Assembly (NCBI RefSeq): GCF_000230695.2
Contig: NC_020541.1
Span: forward strand, 1,860,001 to 1,924,000
DNA: 64,000 nucleotides
DNA from: Rhodanobacter denitrificans
Lineage (GTDB): Bacteria > Pseudomonadota > Gammaproteobacteria > Xanthomonadales > Rhodanobacteraceae
Direction of reading: 5' to 3'
The translations under genes were made by a program, and so were the position numbers. This document shows positions 53,581 through 62,546 of this stretch, piece by piece. The notes under the pieces were generated by a model. The model had not been told where the DNA came from. It searched no databases and was given only the letters and a program-made list of their open reading frames with translations. Numbering within the stretch: the stretch's first letter is position 1; every line of letters starts with the position of its first letter.

Positions 53581-56550
53581 ATGAGCACGATTCAGGACAC
53601 TGCCTATCCCCAATTGAAGAAGGATCTCAGCGCCCGTGAACTGGCGGTCATATACACGCCCACGGCCGATGAGTGCGCGTTTGCCATGGGAGTTTCCGCA
53701 CGTAAGCCCACCCAGGCATTGCTGTTGATCCAGCTAAAAATCCTTCAGCGCTTGGGTTACTTCGAGTTGCTGTCGACGTTGCCGCGTGTGATTGTCGATC
53801 ACGTATGTAGCAGTGCCCAGATGCGTGTTCCCACCATGCGCGAATTGAAGGCTTACGACGCGTCGGGAAGCCGCTCGCGACATCTGCAGAAGATCCGTGA
53901 CTTTATCGGTGTGCAGCGGTTTGTGGAAACCGATTGGTCCTGGCTGGATCAAGTTGCCCGCGAGGCGGCCTCGACCAAACAGGAATTGGAGGACATCATC
54001 AATGTCCTCATTGAAGAACTCGTTCGGCAGAAATTCGAACTACCCGGGTTCACTCAGCTTGTGCGTGCCGCGCGGGCGGCGCGTAACGCTGTCAACACCG
54101 CAATCTTCAAATCGGTCACGGAGCAGTTGTCGGCCGAACAGCGCCAGATGCTGGACGACCTGATCCTGCAGCGGCGTGGGGTCACCCTATGGGATCAGCT
54201 CAAGCGTGAACCGAAAAGGCCCGCCGTGCGTGAAGTGGCAAAATTTCTTGAGCATATCCGCTGGCTCAAAAGCCTGGGTCATGGATTACCCGATACCCGC
54301 GAGATGGCGGTGACCAAGCGCCATCAGTTGATGTTGGAAGCTCGGGCGTTGGATGCGAAGGACATCCGAACCGTCAAGCTGATCAAACGTCATACCCTGG
54401 CCGTGCTGCTGATCCAGTCGCAGTTGGAGAAAGCCACTGACGACGTAGCGAACATTTTCATCAAGATCATGCATGGCATCGACAACCAGGCCGAGGAGCG
54501 GCTGCGCCAGTATCGCTTGGACCATGCCGAGCAAACCGATCGTCTGATTGGCCAATTTCGCGAGGTGCTGGCCGCCATGCAAGAGGGCGAGTCGGCCAAG
54601 AAGCGCGTGGCAAATATGGAACGGGTGCTGGGCGATGATCCGGAACAATGGATCATCCAATGCGATGAGCACGCCGCCTTCGCGGGGAACAACTATCTTC
54701 CCTTCATGTTGAAACCCTACGGGAACAAACGTGCGTTGCTGTATCAATGCCTGGACGTGCTCGAACTTCAGTCCAGCTCACAAGACGATACGCTGGTACG
54801 AGCCATCGCCTGGATCCGAGAGTGGCGCACGGCACGCCGCGAACACCTCGATCTAGCGGTGTTGCCCAAGGGCATCGATCTGAAGCGTTGGCTGCCCGAC
54901 GCCTGGTATCGCCTGATCGCAGTGGTGTCGCCAGAAGACGAACCACGTATCCATCGAAAATACCTCGAACTGTTCATCTGCATGTCGATCATGAAAGACC
55001 TGCAGTCCGGCGATCTGTACTCGGCGCACAGCAACGACTTCGATGACTACCGGGAACATCTGGTGTCTTGGGATGAGTACGGCGGGGAACTGAGCCGCTA
55101 CTGCGATATCACCTCGCTGCCCAAGGATGGCGCGGGTTTTGTTGCACAACTCAAGGCTGAGATGTCGACGCTGGCCAAGCAGGTGGACGACAGCTTTCCC
55201 GAGAACGAGTTCGTACGGATCGGTGACAACGGTCTGGTCATCCAGCGGCTCGACCGCAAGCAGGATCCACCGGAGTTGGCTCTGTTGGAGGCACGACTCA
55301 AGGAGGATATGCCTCCCGTCAACATACTGGACCTGCTGACCGAGTCCGAGCAGTGGCTCGACCTACATCGATTGTTCGGACCATTGTCCGGCTTTGAAAC
55401 CAAGATCGACGACCCACGAAAACGCTTCATCACCACCTTGTTTTGCTACGGCTGCAACCTGGGCCCCACGCAGACAGCGCGCTCGGTGCAGGGGCTGAGT
55501 CGCAAGCAGGTCGCGTGGCTCAACCTTCGCCATATCACCGAGGAACGTTTGGACAAGGCGATCGTACGGGTGATCAACGCCTTCAACACCTTCGCCTTGC
55601 CCAAATTCTGGGGCACCGGCAAACACGTTTCGGCCGACGGCACGAAGTGGAGCATCTACGAGCAGAACCTACTATCGGAGTACCACGTTCGCTATGGCGG
55701 TTACGGTGGCATCGGCTATTACCATGTCTCGGATATGTACATCGCGCTCTTCAGCAACTTCATTCCGTGTGGCGTGCATGAGGCGGTTTATATCCTCGAC
55801 GGCCTGATCAAGAATGAATCTGATGTGCAGCCGGACACGATCCACGGTGACACGCAGGCTCAGAGTGCACCCGTGTTCGGCTTGTCGCACCTCTTGGGCA
55901 TCCGTCTCATGCCGCGTATCCGTGGCATCAAACAGCTGGTGTTCTACAAGCCCGACCGGAAGGCCAAATACGATCACATCAACAGCTTATTCACCGAAGC
56001 GATCAACTGGGAGCTCATCGAGCGGCACTACCCGGACATGCTGCGCGTGGCCATCTCGATCAAGGCAGGGCGGATCACTCCCTCAATGATCCTTCGGCGC
56101 TTGGGTGTGGCCAGCCGCAAGAACAAGCTGTATTTCGCGTTCCGCGAACTCGGTCGGGCGATTCGAACCCGGTTCCTCCTGAACTACATCAATGATGTTG
56201 AGCTGCGCCGCGTGATCCACCAGTCGACGAACAAGAGCGAGCAGTTCAACGACTTCGCCCAATGGTTGCACTTCGCGAATGACGGAATCATTGCGGAAAA
56301 CATTCGCCACGAGCAGCGAAAAGTCGTGAAATACAACCACCTCGTGGCCAACATGGTCATCCTGCACAACGTCCATACGATGTCGCGGACGCTGAAAGTT
56401 CTTCAAGAGCAGGGCGTTCCGCTCAGCGAAGAGCTGCTGAATCGGCTGTCGCCATACCGGCGAGAGCATATCAATCGGCTAGGCCACTACTCACTGGACT
56501 TTGAGCGATACCAAAGCGCCATGGCCAAAGACATTAAATTTACCTTGTAG
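53581..56550 (+). CDS. tnpA: Tn3-family transposase TnpA
   Basis: The 989-residue DDE transposase of the Tn3 family catalyses replicative transposition. The DUF4158 N-terminal DNA-binding domain begins with YPQLKKDLSARELAVIYTPT. The catalytic domain carries the first Asp in SADGTKWS near 685, a second Asp in TIHGDTQAQ near 757 and Glu in NKSEQFND near 887. The start at 53581 gives the family's usual length; the 131-codon extension upstream overlaps another gene. A terminal-repeat-like sequence follows 55 bases after the stop. Confidence 0.95.
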   Translation: MSTIQDTAYPQLKKDLSARELAVIYTPTADECAFAMGVSARKPTQALLLIQLKILQRLGYFELLSTLPRVIVDHVCSSAQMRVPTMRELKAYDASGSRSRHLQKIRDFIGVQRFVETDWSWLDQVAREAASTKQELEDIINVLIEELVRQKFELPGFTQLVRAARAARNAVNTAIFKSVTEQLSAEQRQMLDDLILQRRGVTLWDQLKREPKRPAVREVAKFLEHIRWLKSLGHGLPDTREMAVTKRHQLMLEARALDAKDIRTVKLIKRHTLAVLLIQSQLEKATDDVANIFIKIMHGIDNQAEERLRQYRLDHAEQTDRLIGQFREVLAAMQEGESAKKRVANMERVLGDDPEQWIIQCDEHAAFAGNNYLPFMLKPYGNKRALLYQCLDVLELQSSSQDDTLVRAIAWIREWRTARREHLDLAVLPKGIDLKRWLPDAWYRLIAVVSPEDEPRIHRKYLELFICMSIMKDLQSGDLYSAHSNDFDDYREHLVSWDEYGGELSRYCDITSLPKDGAGFVAQLKAEMSTLAKQVDDSFPENEFVRIGDNGLVIQRLDRKQDPPELALLEARLKEDMPPVNILDLLTESEQWLDLHRLFGPLSGFETKIDDPRKRFITTLFCYGCNLGPTQTARSVQGLSRKQVAWLNLRHITEERLDKAIVRVINAFNTFALPKFWGTGKHVSADGTKWSIYEQNLLSEYHVRYGGYGGIGYYHVSDMYIALFSNFIPCGVHEAVYILDGLIKNESDVQPDTIHGDTQAQSAPVFGLSHLLGIRLMPRIRGIKQLVFYKPDRKAKYDHINSLFTEAINWELIERHYPDMLRVAISIKAGRITPSMILRRLGVASRKNKLYFAFRELGRAIRTRFLLNYINDVELRRVIHQSTNKSEQFNDFAQWLHFANDGIIAENIRHEQRKVVKYNHLVANMVILHNVHTMSRTLKVLQEQGVPLSEELLNRLSPYRREHINRLGHYSLDFERYQSAMAKDIKFTL

Positions 56551-56559
56551 CCTCAAGGA

Positions 56560-56605
56560 CTTATTGCTCATTTTGCGAAAATTTCCAGAATCCCGGCCGA
56601 ACCTC
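56560..56605 (-). repeat. Tn3-type terminal repeat next to tnpA
   Basis: Read inward on the minus strand it starts GAGGTTCGGCCGGGATTC and continues into an AT-rich stretch. The first 18 bases match 14 of the 18 at the 61487 end (GGGGTCCGGCCGAGATAC). Its place just after the tnpA stop is normal for Tn3-family ends. It cuts the third CBASS gene exactly at codon 44. Confidence 0.6.
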
Positions 56606-56737
56606 ACGTTGGCAGGCGAGTGTGCCTTCGAAACGCCGCGCGTATCCCGCGCGCGGCAGCTGGGCGAAGCCGCGATCGTGCAATGCCCGCAGGGCTGCAG
56701 CGAGTTCGCCGTGTGCGACGAGCGGGGCGTCAGGCAT
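56606..56737 (-). pseudogene. Truncated third CBASS gene (cap2-like start)
   Basis: The ATG at 56737 overlaps the CD-NTase stop (TAATG). The frame gives 44 residues, including LRALHDRGFAQLPRAGYARR and FEGTLACQR, before it meets the transposon end at 56605 and stops at 56561. The pattern of a helix followed by a strand with EGTL resembles the start of the E2-like domain of Cap2, the gene usually found at this position. The identification is inferred from position and this short stretch. Confidence 0.5.
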
Positions 56738-57900
56738 TAGCCGGCCTTCGTGGCACCCACCACCGGAGGCACCACTTGGGCGGCCGGCACGCGGCGCACG
56801 TCGGTGCCATCGTCGGCTGCCACCAGTTCGCAGTTATCGGCGATGCGCGGGCCAAACTGCGCGCGCACGTTATCGACAGCCGTCTGCCTGAGGCCCGGCC
56901 CGAAGTGGCGGCTAAGGGACATCTGACGGGCCAGCGACTCCGCCCGCTGCACCGCGATCAGGCGCTCGCCGGATGACATGCGGTTAAAATCCTCCTCGCC
57001 GCCGTCAATGCCGCGCTCGTACACCCCGTCGCCCAACGCCCGGGCGAGTGTCATGGCGGCCCGCTCGACGGCCAGATCATCGCGTCGCGGGGTGGCGTCA
57101 AACGCTTGAGTAACCACGATCATGATCAATACCGAACTCGGACCGCCGCCATCGCGCCAGTGATAGTCGCGCCATGCCTTGAGGTAGCAGCACACACGCC
57201 GCAGCTGCTCGCCATGCACCAGCACTTGATCATCGAACCACTTCGCCACGGCCTCCGGATCGGACGGCAGCCAGCGGCCGTCACGCGTTGCTACATGGAT
57301 CTCGTCCAGCAGCTCCCAGAAGGGCTCCGGCGCTTCGTCCAGCGCCGCGCTTTCGCGTAGGTGAAGGTAGGCATGGTGGGCACTATTCAACGCCACGGCT
57401 TTTTCCATTACCTGGTGAAACTTGGCCTCGGGGGCGGCATACAGGGGCACATCGATGTGAGCCCAATCGGCAATTCGGATCCGAACGCAGCGTGTGTTGC
57501 CACGCTCCAGTCGCCAGCCCTCGCGTTCGCACAATTGGCCCAGCGAACGTTCCACCAGCTCAAAATACAACTTGGCCATGCGGGCCGGCGGGGCATGCTC
57601 GTCCCACACGGTCACCGGCAGATAGACGCCGAAATCCCAGTCCATCTCCTGCGGTGGGCGGTGGGCGGCTTGCACGCAGGTCTTGTAGGCCCACGAACCC
57701 TGAGTGCGAAAGCGCGGCGTCACCATGCGATCCATGCCAAGCACGGTAGTTGTAGCTGCCCGAATGTCCGCGCGAAGATGCTCGCGAATGGCATTTTTGG
57801 CGGCCATCAGCGTCCGACGCTGACTATCCGTCGGCGCAATCACCTCATCGAAGCTGTCGGGCGCGCCCGCGTTCAAAAACAACTTATGCAGTGACAGCAT
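56737..57900 (-). CDS. CD-NTase (DncV-like cyclic oligonucleotide synthase) of CBASS
   Basis: The 387-residue cGAS/DncV-like nucleotidyltransferase makes a cyclic nucleotide signal on phage infection. The nucleotidyltransferase motif GSWAYKT is at 68-74. The metal-binding Asp pair is in MDWDFGVYLP (Asp87, Asp89) and the third Asp is in HIDVPLYA (Asp150). The layout resembles clade A, V. cholerae DncV, whose motif is D-x-D-D-G. The start at 57900 overlaps the end of the phospholipase gene by 17 bases. The product is probably cGAMP or a related molecule; this is inferred from its partner. Confidence 0.9.
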   Translation of the reverse strand: MLSLHKLFLNAGAPDSFDEVIAPTDSQRRTLMAAKNAIREHLRADIRAATTTVLGMDRMVTPRFRTQGSWAYKTCVQAAHRPPQEMDWDFGVYLPVTVWDEHAPPARMAKLYFELVERSLGQLCEREGWRLERGNTRCVRIRIADWAHIDVPLYAAPEAKFHQVMEKAVALNSAHHAYLHLRESAALDEAPEPFWELLDEIHVATRDGRWLPSDPEAVAKWFDDQVLVHGEQLRRVCCYLKAWRDYHWRDGGGPSSVLIMIVVTQAFDATPRRDDLAVERAAMTLARALGDGVYERGIDGGEEDFNRMSSGERLIAVQRAESLARQMSLSRHFGPGLRQTAVDNVRAQFGPRIADNCELVAADDGTDVRRVPAAQVVPPVVGATKAG

Positions 57901-58957
57901 CGCGAGCGACTCCTTCTTCGTGGTGGGCATGGATACCGTGGTAGAAGCGGGGGGCGATGGGGGAGTGTTGGAGGACGGTCCGAAAAGCTGGGTCACCAAG
58001 ACACCATTTCGCGCGTTCGGCGCCCACACCAAGCAGCACTTCGCGTGCGGCCGCGTTGGCCTTGTCGAGTGCCACCGCGCGAGCACGTGCATCGGTCAGG
58101 TCGTCATCCACGTGGAAGTATTGGCCAGGAGCCAGCTGATGGCCCAGCAGGTGATGGACCAGCGATTCCTGCGCGGAGATGGCGACGCCAAACAACCGCT
58201 TGGGCGTTTCCGCCGGGTGCCAGCCGCCCCAGTCGTAGGTGCCACCACTCCGATTGCGCCGTGGGTCAACGGTGAATCGCGCGGACATGGTGCCGATGGC
58301 GACTAGGCAGATGTCTTCCCGGGGGCGGCCGAGGAAATGTTGGGCCTCATGCAGGGCGAGCAAACCCGGGGCGTTGGCAAAGAGTCCGCCATCGATGTAC
58401 TGACGATGATCGAAGACGTGGCGCGGAAAGTATGCGGGGGCTGCACTGGTGGCCAAGGCCACATCAATCAGCTGGTAGCGGAAATCGCGGGAGAAATTCG
58501 GGTGATGCGGTGTCTTGAAGAGCACCGGGAGGCCAGTGCTGTAGTTGATGGTGGGTACCAGCACCGGGTGAAGGCACGCCTCCAAACGGCGATCACCGAA
58601 CAGGTCATCCTGCGCCAGCAACGCGGCCAGCGGTGCCTGCGAGTAAGGGGCGCGGACGATGCCGCGCAACGACCACCGACGCCGAAAGATCGCTTCCCCG
58701 TGCCGCTCGAAAAGCGTCACCATACGCTCCGCGGGAATTTCCAGCGCCACCGCCAAGGCCAGGATGCCCCCGATGGATGTGCCGGCGATGAGATCGAAAT
58801 GGCGGCCAATGGGCGCCCCGATATGTTGTTCGAGGTCGGCCAAAATCTTCGCGGTATATAACCCGCGGTAACCCCCGCCGGAGAGGGCAAGAATCTGGAA
58901 TCGCTGGTTAGGTGGGCGTTCCGAACCCTGCCCGATAGCCACTGCGGACGTGCTCAT
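57884..58957 (-). CDS. capV: CapV-like patatin phospholipase, CBASS effector
   Basis: The 357-residue patatin-family phospholipase has the oxyanion motif SGGGYRG (27-32), the nucleophile in GTSIGG (Ser61) and the catalytic Asp in DGG (Asp189). In CBASS such an enzyme is switched on by the CD-NTase product and degrades the cell membrane, aborting infection. It is the first gene of the operon. The start at 58957 follows GGGGAAAG; an upstream ATG at 58972 is possible. Confidence 0.92.
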   Translation of the reverse strand: MSTSAVAIGQGSERPPNQRFQILALSGGGYRGLYTAKILADLEQHIGAPIGRHFDLIAGTSIGGILALAVALEIPAERMVTLFERHGEAIFRRRWSLRGIVRAPYSQAPLAALLAQDDLFGDRRLEACLHPVLVPTINYSTGLPVLFKTPHHPNFSRDFRYQLIDVALATSAAPAYFPRHVFDHRQYIDGGLFANAPGLLALHEAQHFLGRPREDICLVAIGTMSARFTVDPRRNRSGGTYDWGGWHPAETPKRLFGVAISAQESLVHHLLGHQLAPGQYFHVDDDLTDARARAVALDKANAAAREVLLGVGAERAKWCLGDPAFRTVLQHSPIAPRFYHGIHAHHEEGVARDAVTA

Positions 58958-59080
58958 GTTGTCTTTCCCCATCAGGTGACGCGCTGCCCGGAGTCTCTGG
59001 TCGCGGCATCTCACCGGTTGCGACGACCCCTTTGGATTAGGCACATCCACGCATCACACATTGGGGTGCTGTTCACGTTT

Positions 59081-60226
59081 TCAACATCGTATTTTCTCGG
59101 GCTCTTCACACGCCACGACGGTGGGGCGGCCGACCGATCCTTCATCGGCGTCGGGAGCATCCATCAAGCGGGCTGCCGGATTCTGGTCTGCCGATCCGGC
59201 ATGGAAATAACCCATCACACTACTGACCGACCGATGCTCGGTCATCGCCATCAACGCGGGCAAGGCGACACCTTGGCGCGCGCCCTCGGTGACGAAGCCC
59301 GAGCGCAGGCTGTGGCCCCCGAAATCCCCCGTGAGCCCCGCGAGTGCCGCGCGCCGTTGCACGATGGCCCCGACCGCCGCCGGCGACAACGATCCGCCGA
59401 TCCGCTGCTTCCAGAGGCGCCTAAAGATCGCGCCTTCGGTGAGCCCACTCGCATCGAGCCAAGCACGCAGGGCAATCGCCGCATTGCCTAGGAGCGGCTT
59501 GTCCGGCGTGTCGGTGGCGGTTGGACCCGCCTGGCGGGTCTTGCTACAAGGCAGGTGATAAACATAGCCTTGGTCGATGCCCTTCAAGTCGGCCAAGTCG
59601 GCCGCGGCCACCTCGCTACGCCGCCGGCCACCGCTGGCGAACGCGAAGCAGAGCAGGGCTCGGTCTCGCCGGCCCTCCAGCGAGTCGTCGCAGGTGGCCA
59701 GCATGGTTTCGAGCTCCTGACGAGTGATGGCTGTCTTCTTGGTCGGCCGCTCGCCGCGCTTGGTCGCCGCCCGGCGAGCGCGGGCCAGCAGGTGGCGCAC
59801 GCTCGGGCTCGCGCAAGGATTGGTCACGCGCCGCAGTTGATGTGCCTTGGACAGCACGGCGACCCGATGTGTCAGTGTGGCCAGCTTGAACGGCCCGGTT
59901 TTTTGCTTGAAGCCGCCAGCGATCAAGGCCGCATCCAAGGCCGGTGGCAGTTCCCAGACCAAACCGTGCTTGCCGCGGCGCGCCGTGTGGTCAACCAGGA
60001 ACTGCACGACCACAGCCTCCGACAACGGCAACACCAGCGTCTGCCCGTAGCGGCCGGTGAACCAGGCCGCCCAGTAGCGCAAGGCGCTGGCGTAGCTGCG
60101 GGTGGTGTTCGCCGCGACCGCTTCCGCCAGGAGTTCACGGACCGCGTCCGCCGCGCGCGCATCCAGCGTCGCCGGATCCAGCATGGGTAAGGCGTTCGCC
60201 AGCGGCAACAGGTCATGTTTTTTCAT
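59081..60226 (-). CDS. tnpS: Cointegrate-resolving tyrosine recombinase TnpS
   Basis: The 381-residue tyrosine recombinase has an N-terminal core-binding domain (TTRSYASALRYWAAWF). The catalytic set follows: Arg in ASGGRRRSEVA, HSLRSG (HxxR), TEHRSV (His) and the Tyr of MGYFHAG. Divergence from a KfrA-like gene with a short AT-rich gap between them is the known tnpS-tnpT arrangement of Tn4651 and TnXax1 transposons, where the pair resolves cointegrates made by TnpA. Confidence 0.85.
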   Translation of the reverse strand: MKKHDLLPLANALPMLDPATLDARAADAVRELLAEAVAANTTRSYASALRYWAAWFTGRYGQTLVLPLSEAVVVQFLVDHTARRGKHGLVWELPPALDAALIAGGFKQKTGPFKLATLTHRVAVLSKAHQLRRVTNPCASPSVRHLLARARRAATKRGERPTKKTAITRQELETMLATCDDSLEGRRDRALLCFAFASGGRRRSEVAAADLADLKGIDQGYVYHLPCSKTRQAGPTATDTPDKPLLGNAAIALRAWLDASGLTEGAIFRRLWKQRIGGSLSPAAVGAIVQRRAALAGLTGDFGGHSLRSGFVTEGARQGVALPALMAMTEHRSVSSVMGYFHAGSADQNPAARLMDAPDADEGSVGRPTVVACEEPEKIRC

Positions 60227-60334
60227 ATGTACTATGTATCATAATAAACGAAATAAACCATGTACCGACGATAACTATCTATTATCGCGAGTACGAAGCC
60301 AAGCGGGCAGGGCGCCGATCGAGGAGATCATCCG
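60227..60334. other. Recombination (rst) region between tnpS and tnpT
   Basis: This 108-base AT-rich gap contains the palindrome CGATAA-CTATCTA-TTATCG (60269-60287), the likely TnpS exchange core. It also holds the repeated element ATGTAC (60233-60238 and 60260-60265), a candidate for TnpT binding. The layout matches Tn4651-type rst sites, where TnpS cuts a core and TnpT binds flanking repeats. The promoters of both genes also lie here. Confidence 0.6.
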
Positions 60335-61225
60335 ATGCGCACAGGGATCACCCAAGACCAAGTCAACGCCGCCGCCGACGCGTTGGTCGCCGCCGGCGAC
60401 AAACCGACCGTGGAAAAAATCCGGGCCGCCTTGGGCACGGGCTCGCCGAACACCGTGACGCGCATGCTGGAGGTGTGGCGCAATCACTTGGCCGAACGCC
60501 TGCAGCAGGTGCTACAGCTGCCGGAGCTGCCGCCCGAAGCCGGGCAGGCGATGACCGAGTTGTGGCGCTTGGCGGTGGCGCATGCGGATCGCCTCCTCCA
60601 GGCCCGTGTGACCGAGACGCGCGACGCGTTGGCCACCGAGGCAGCTCACTTGGCCGAGGAACGGGCCCGCTGGGCGGCCACTCTGGCGGACGCTGAGGCC
60701 GCTGTGACCCAGGCCCAAACCCAACGCGAATTGTCCGAAAAGACCTGCACAAACTTGGACAGCCAGCTACGTGACAGCCACGCCTTGCGGGACGACTTGG
60801 TGCAGCAGCGGGATCGCCTGCAGGCGCTCTGCGATCGACAAGTCGCCGACATCGAGGCGCTGCAACGGGAAAAGAACGCGTCGACAACGGCGGCCGTCAA
60901 TGAGCGAGAGCGTGTGGAGGAGCATGTCCGTGCGGTGGAAGATCGCGCGCACCAGGAAGTGGACCGCGCGCGCCAGGAGCTCCAATCCTTTCGGCAGCAA
61001 CTGGAGGTACAGCGCCGCGAACATACCAAAGAGCGGGCGCAGACTCAGCGACAGCACAAGGCGCTCCAGCATGCGTTGCGAGAGGCCGAGAAAGCGGCAG
61101 CGCGTCATGCGGGGCGCGCGGATGCGTTGGAAGTGGCACGAGCCAAGGACAAGTCCGTGGCGGCAGCGAGCAAGCGTGGAAAACGGGTTCCTGCCAAGAA
61201 GCCACGCGGTGCGGGCCGCGCCTAA
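60335..61225 (+). CDS. tnpT: TnpT-like (KfrA-type) recombination accessory protein
   Basis: The 296-residue protein has an N-terminal KfrA-like DNA-binding domain (GITQDQVNAAADALVAAGDK, PTVEKIRAALG, SPNTVTRML). A long coiled coil (about 90-270) and a basic Lys/Arg/Ala tail (KSVAAASKRGKRVPAKK) follow. It is divergent from tnpS; TnpT proteins bind beside the recombination core and enhance TnpS-mediated resolution. A plasmid KfrA homologue is the alternative, but the pairing favours TnpT. Confidence 0.85.
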   Translation: MRTGITQDQVNAAADALVAAGDKPTVEKIRAALGTGSPNTVTRMLEVWRNHLAERLQQVLQLPELPPEAGQAMTELWRLAVAHADRLLQARVTETRDALATEAAHLAEERARWAATLADAEAAVTQAQTQRELSEKTCTNLDSQLRDSHALRDDLVQQRDRLQALCDRQVADIEALQREKNASTTAAVNERERVEEHVRAVEDRAHQEVDRARQELQSFRQQLEVQRREHTKERAQTQRQHKALQHALREAEKAAARHAGRADALEVARAKDKSVAAASKRGKRVPAKKPRGAGRA

Positions 61226-61439
61226 CGAAAGTCGACGTATCGCTTCGCCGCTGATCAGCCGTCGAAACCCGCCAGAATCAGATCTTCCGTTGGGCCGCAT
61301 TTCAGTGCACTACTGGCCGAATCGGTTTACGCTGTTCGAGCCAGAGCCGATCAGGATTAACCTTTGGCGTTCGACTGGTCGCTTTAGCAGACCAGGATCG
61401 GCGCGAGAAATCTTGCGCTAACTCGTTGGACTGAAATTG

Positions 61440-61487
61440 TTTTTCAGCCCGAGTGTCCTATTTTTACACGTATCTCGGCCGGACCCC
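61440..61487 (-). repeat. Tn3-type right terminal repeat
   Basis: Read inward on the minus strand it begins GGGGTCCGGCCGAGATAC and continues with the AT-rich stretch GTGTAAAAATAGGACACT. The start GGGGTC, and the GCCGAGATA and GGACACT elements, are what Tn4651/Tn5041-type ends look like from memory. The first base outside, 61488, is the start of dnaE2 sequence. The 250 bases between this end and tnpT hold no recognisable gene. Confidence 0.65.
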
Positions 61488-62495
61488 GGCTACACGGCGG
61501 CATTCGCCGCGCGCATCTTCGAGCAGATCAAGGGCTTTGGTTCCTACGGTTTCCCCGAATCGCACGCGGCCAGTTTCGCCAACCTGGTCTACGCCTCGTG
61601 CTGGCTGAAATGTCATTACCCCGCGGCGTTCGCCTGCGCGCTGCTCAATGCGCAGCCGATGGGCTTCTACGGACCGAGCCAGATCGTGCAGGACGTGCGG
61701 CGTCATTGCGTCGCGGTGCGCCCGGTGGATGTGCGTTTCAGTGACTGGGACTGCACGCTGGAACCGGACCCGCGCGGCCATGCCGAGGCGCGCGCGATCC
61801 GGCTGGGCCTGCGCATGGTTCGTGGGTGTTCCGAAGCGGCAGCGCTTCGCCTGATGGCCGCGCGCCGGCAGCAGCCGTTCGCCGACGTCACCGACCTGTG
61901 CGTGCGATCCGGCCTCGATCGCCGTCACCAGGAGCTGCTGGCCGATGCGGCAGCCTTGCGCGGGCTGGCCGGCCATCGCCATCGCGCATGCTGGACGGTG
62001 GCCGGCGTCGAGGCGCAACTGCCGCTGTTCGGCAACACCAGTCCGGCCGAGCGGGCCGTGACCCTGCCGCTGCCGACGCAGGCCGAGGACACGCTGGCGG
62101 ATTATGCGCGGGTCGGCCTCAGCCTGGGCGTGCATCCGCTGCGACAGATCCGCGCCCGCCTGGACGCGGCGCGCTGCATCGACGGCAAGGTCCTGCGTCG
62201 GCAGCCGCACCACAGCCACGTGCGTGTGGCCGGGCTGGTGACGTCGCGACAGCAACCGCAAACCGCCAGCGGCATCATCTTTGTGACGCTGGAGGACGAG
62301 CATGGCCTGATCAACGTCATCGTGTGGCGGCAGGTGGCCGAAACCCAGCGCCGGGCGCTGCTGCAGGCGCGGTTGCTGGCAGTGGAAGGGCAGTGGGAGA
62401 ACGTCGAGGGCGTCCGTCACCTGGTCGCACACCGGCTGCAGGACCTCACCCCGCTGCTGGGCACGCTGGATGCGCGCTCGCGGGACTTCCACTGA
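61488..62495 (+). pseudogene. dnaE2: C-terminal third of DnaE2 (ImuC), split by the element
   Basis: The open frame from the transposon end encodes about 335 residues of an error-prone DNA polymerase III alpha subunit. It contains the family sequence [20 protein letters not shown], helix-hairpin-helix region and the C-terminal OB fold ([20 protein letters not shown]). The polymerase active-site half is missing. In the mutasome DnaE2 works with ImuA/ImuB in SOS mutagenesis; this copy cannot. The truncation point coincides with the transposon end. Confidence 0.85.
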
Positions 62496-62546
62496 GTTCG
62501 TCGCGGCTCACCCGTCGTTGCCCCGGCTTGCGCATACCCGGCGCGA

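Larger units (their letters stand above)
53581..61487. mobile_element. Tn4651/TnXax1-like transposition region with defence cargo
   Basis: The region carries tnpA, a truncated CBASS operon, and the divergent tnpS and tnpT genes with their recombination site. A Tn3-type end (GGGGTCCGGCCGAGATAC read inward) finishes at 61487, exactly before dnaE2 sequence. A second end of the same orientation lies at 56605. The left boundary given here is only the first transposition gene; the real left end is not visible in the window and may enclose the metal genes. Confidence 0.6.

Noticed and set aside
60335-61225. Plasmid partition protein KfrA rather than TnpT
   Set aside because: The N-terminal domain fits both, but the divergent tyrosine recombinase, the palindromic core between them and the nearby Tn3 transposase favour TnpT.
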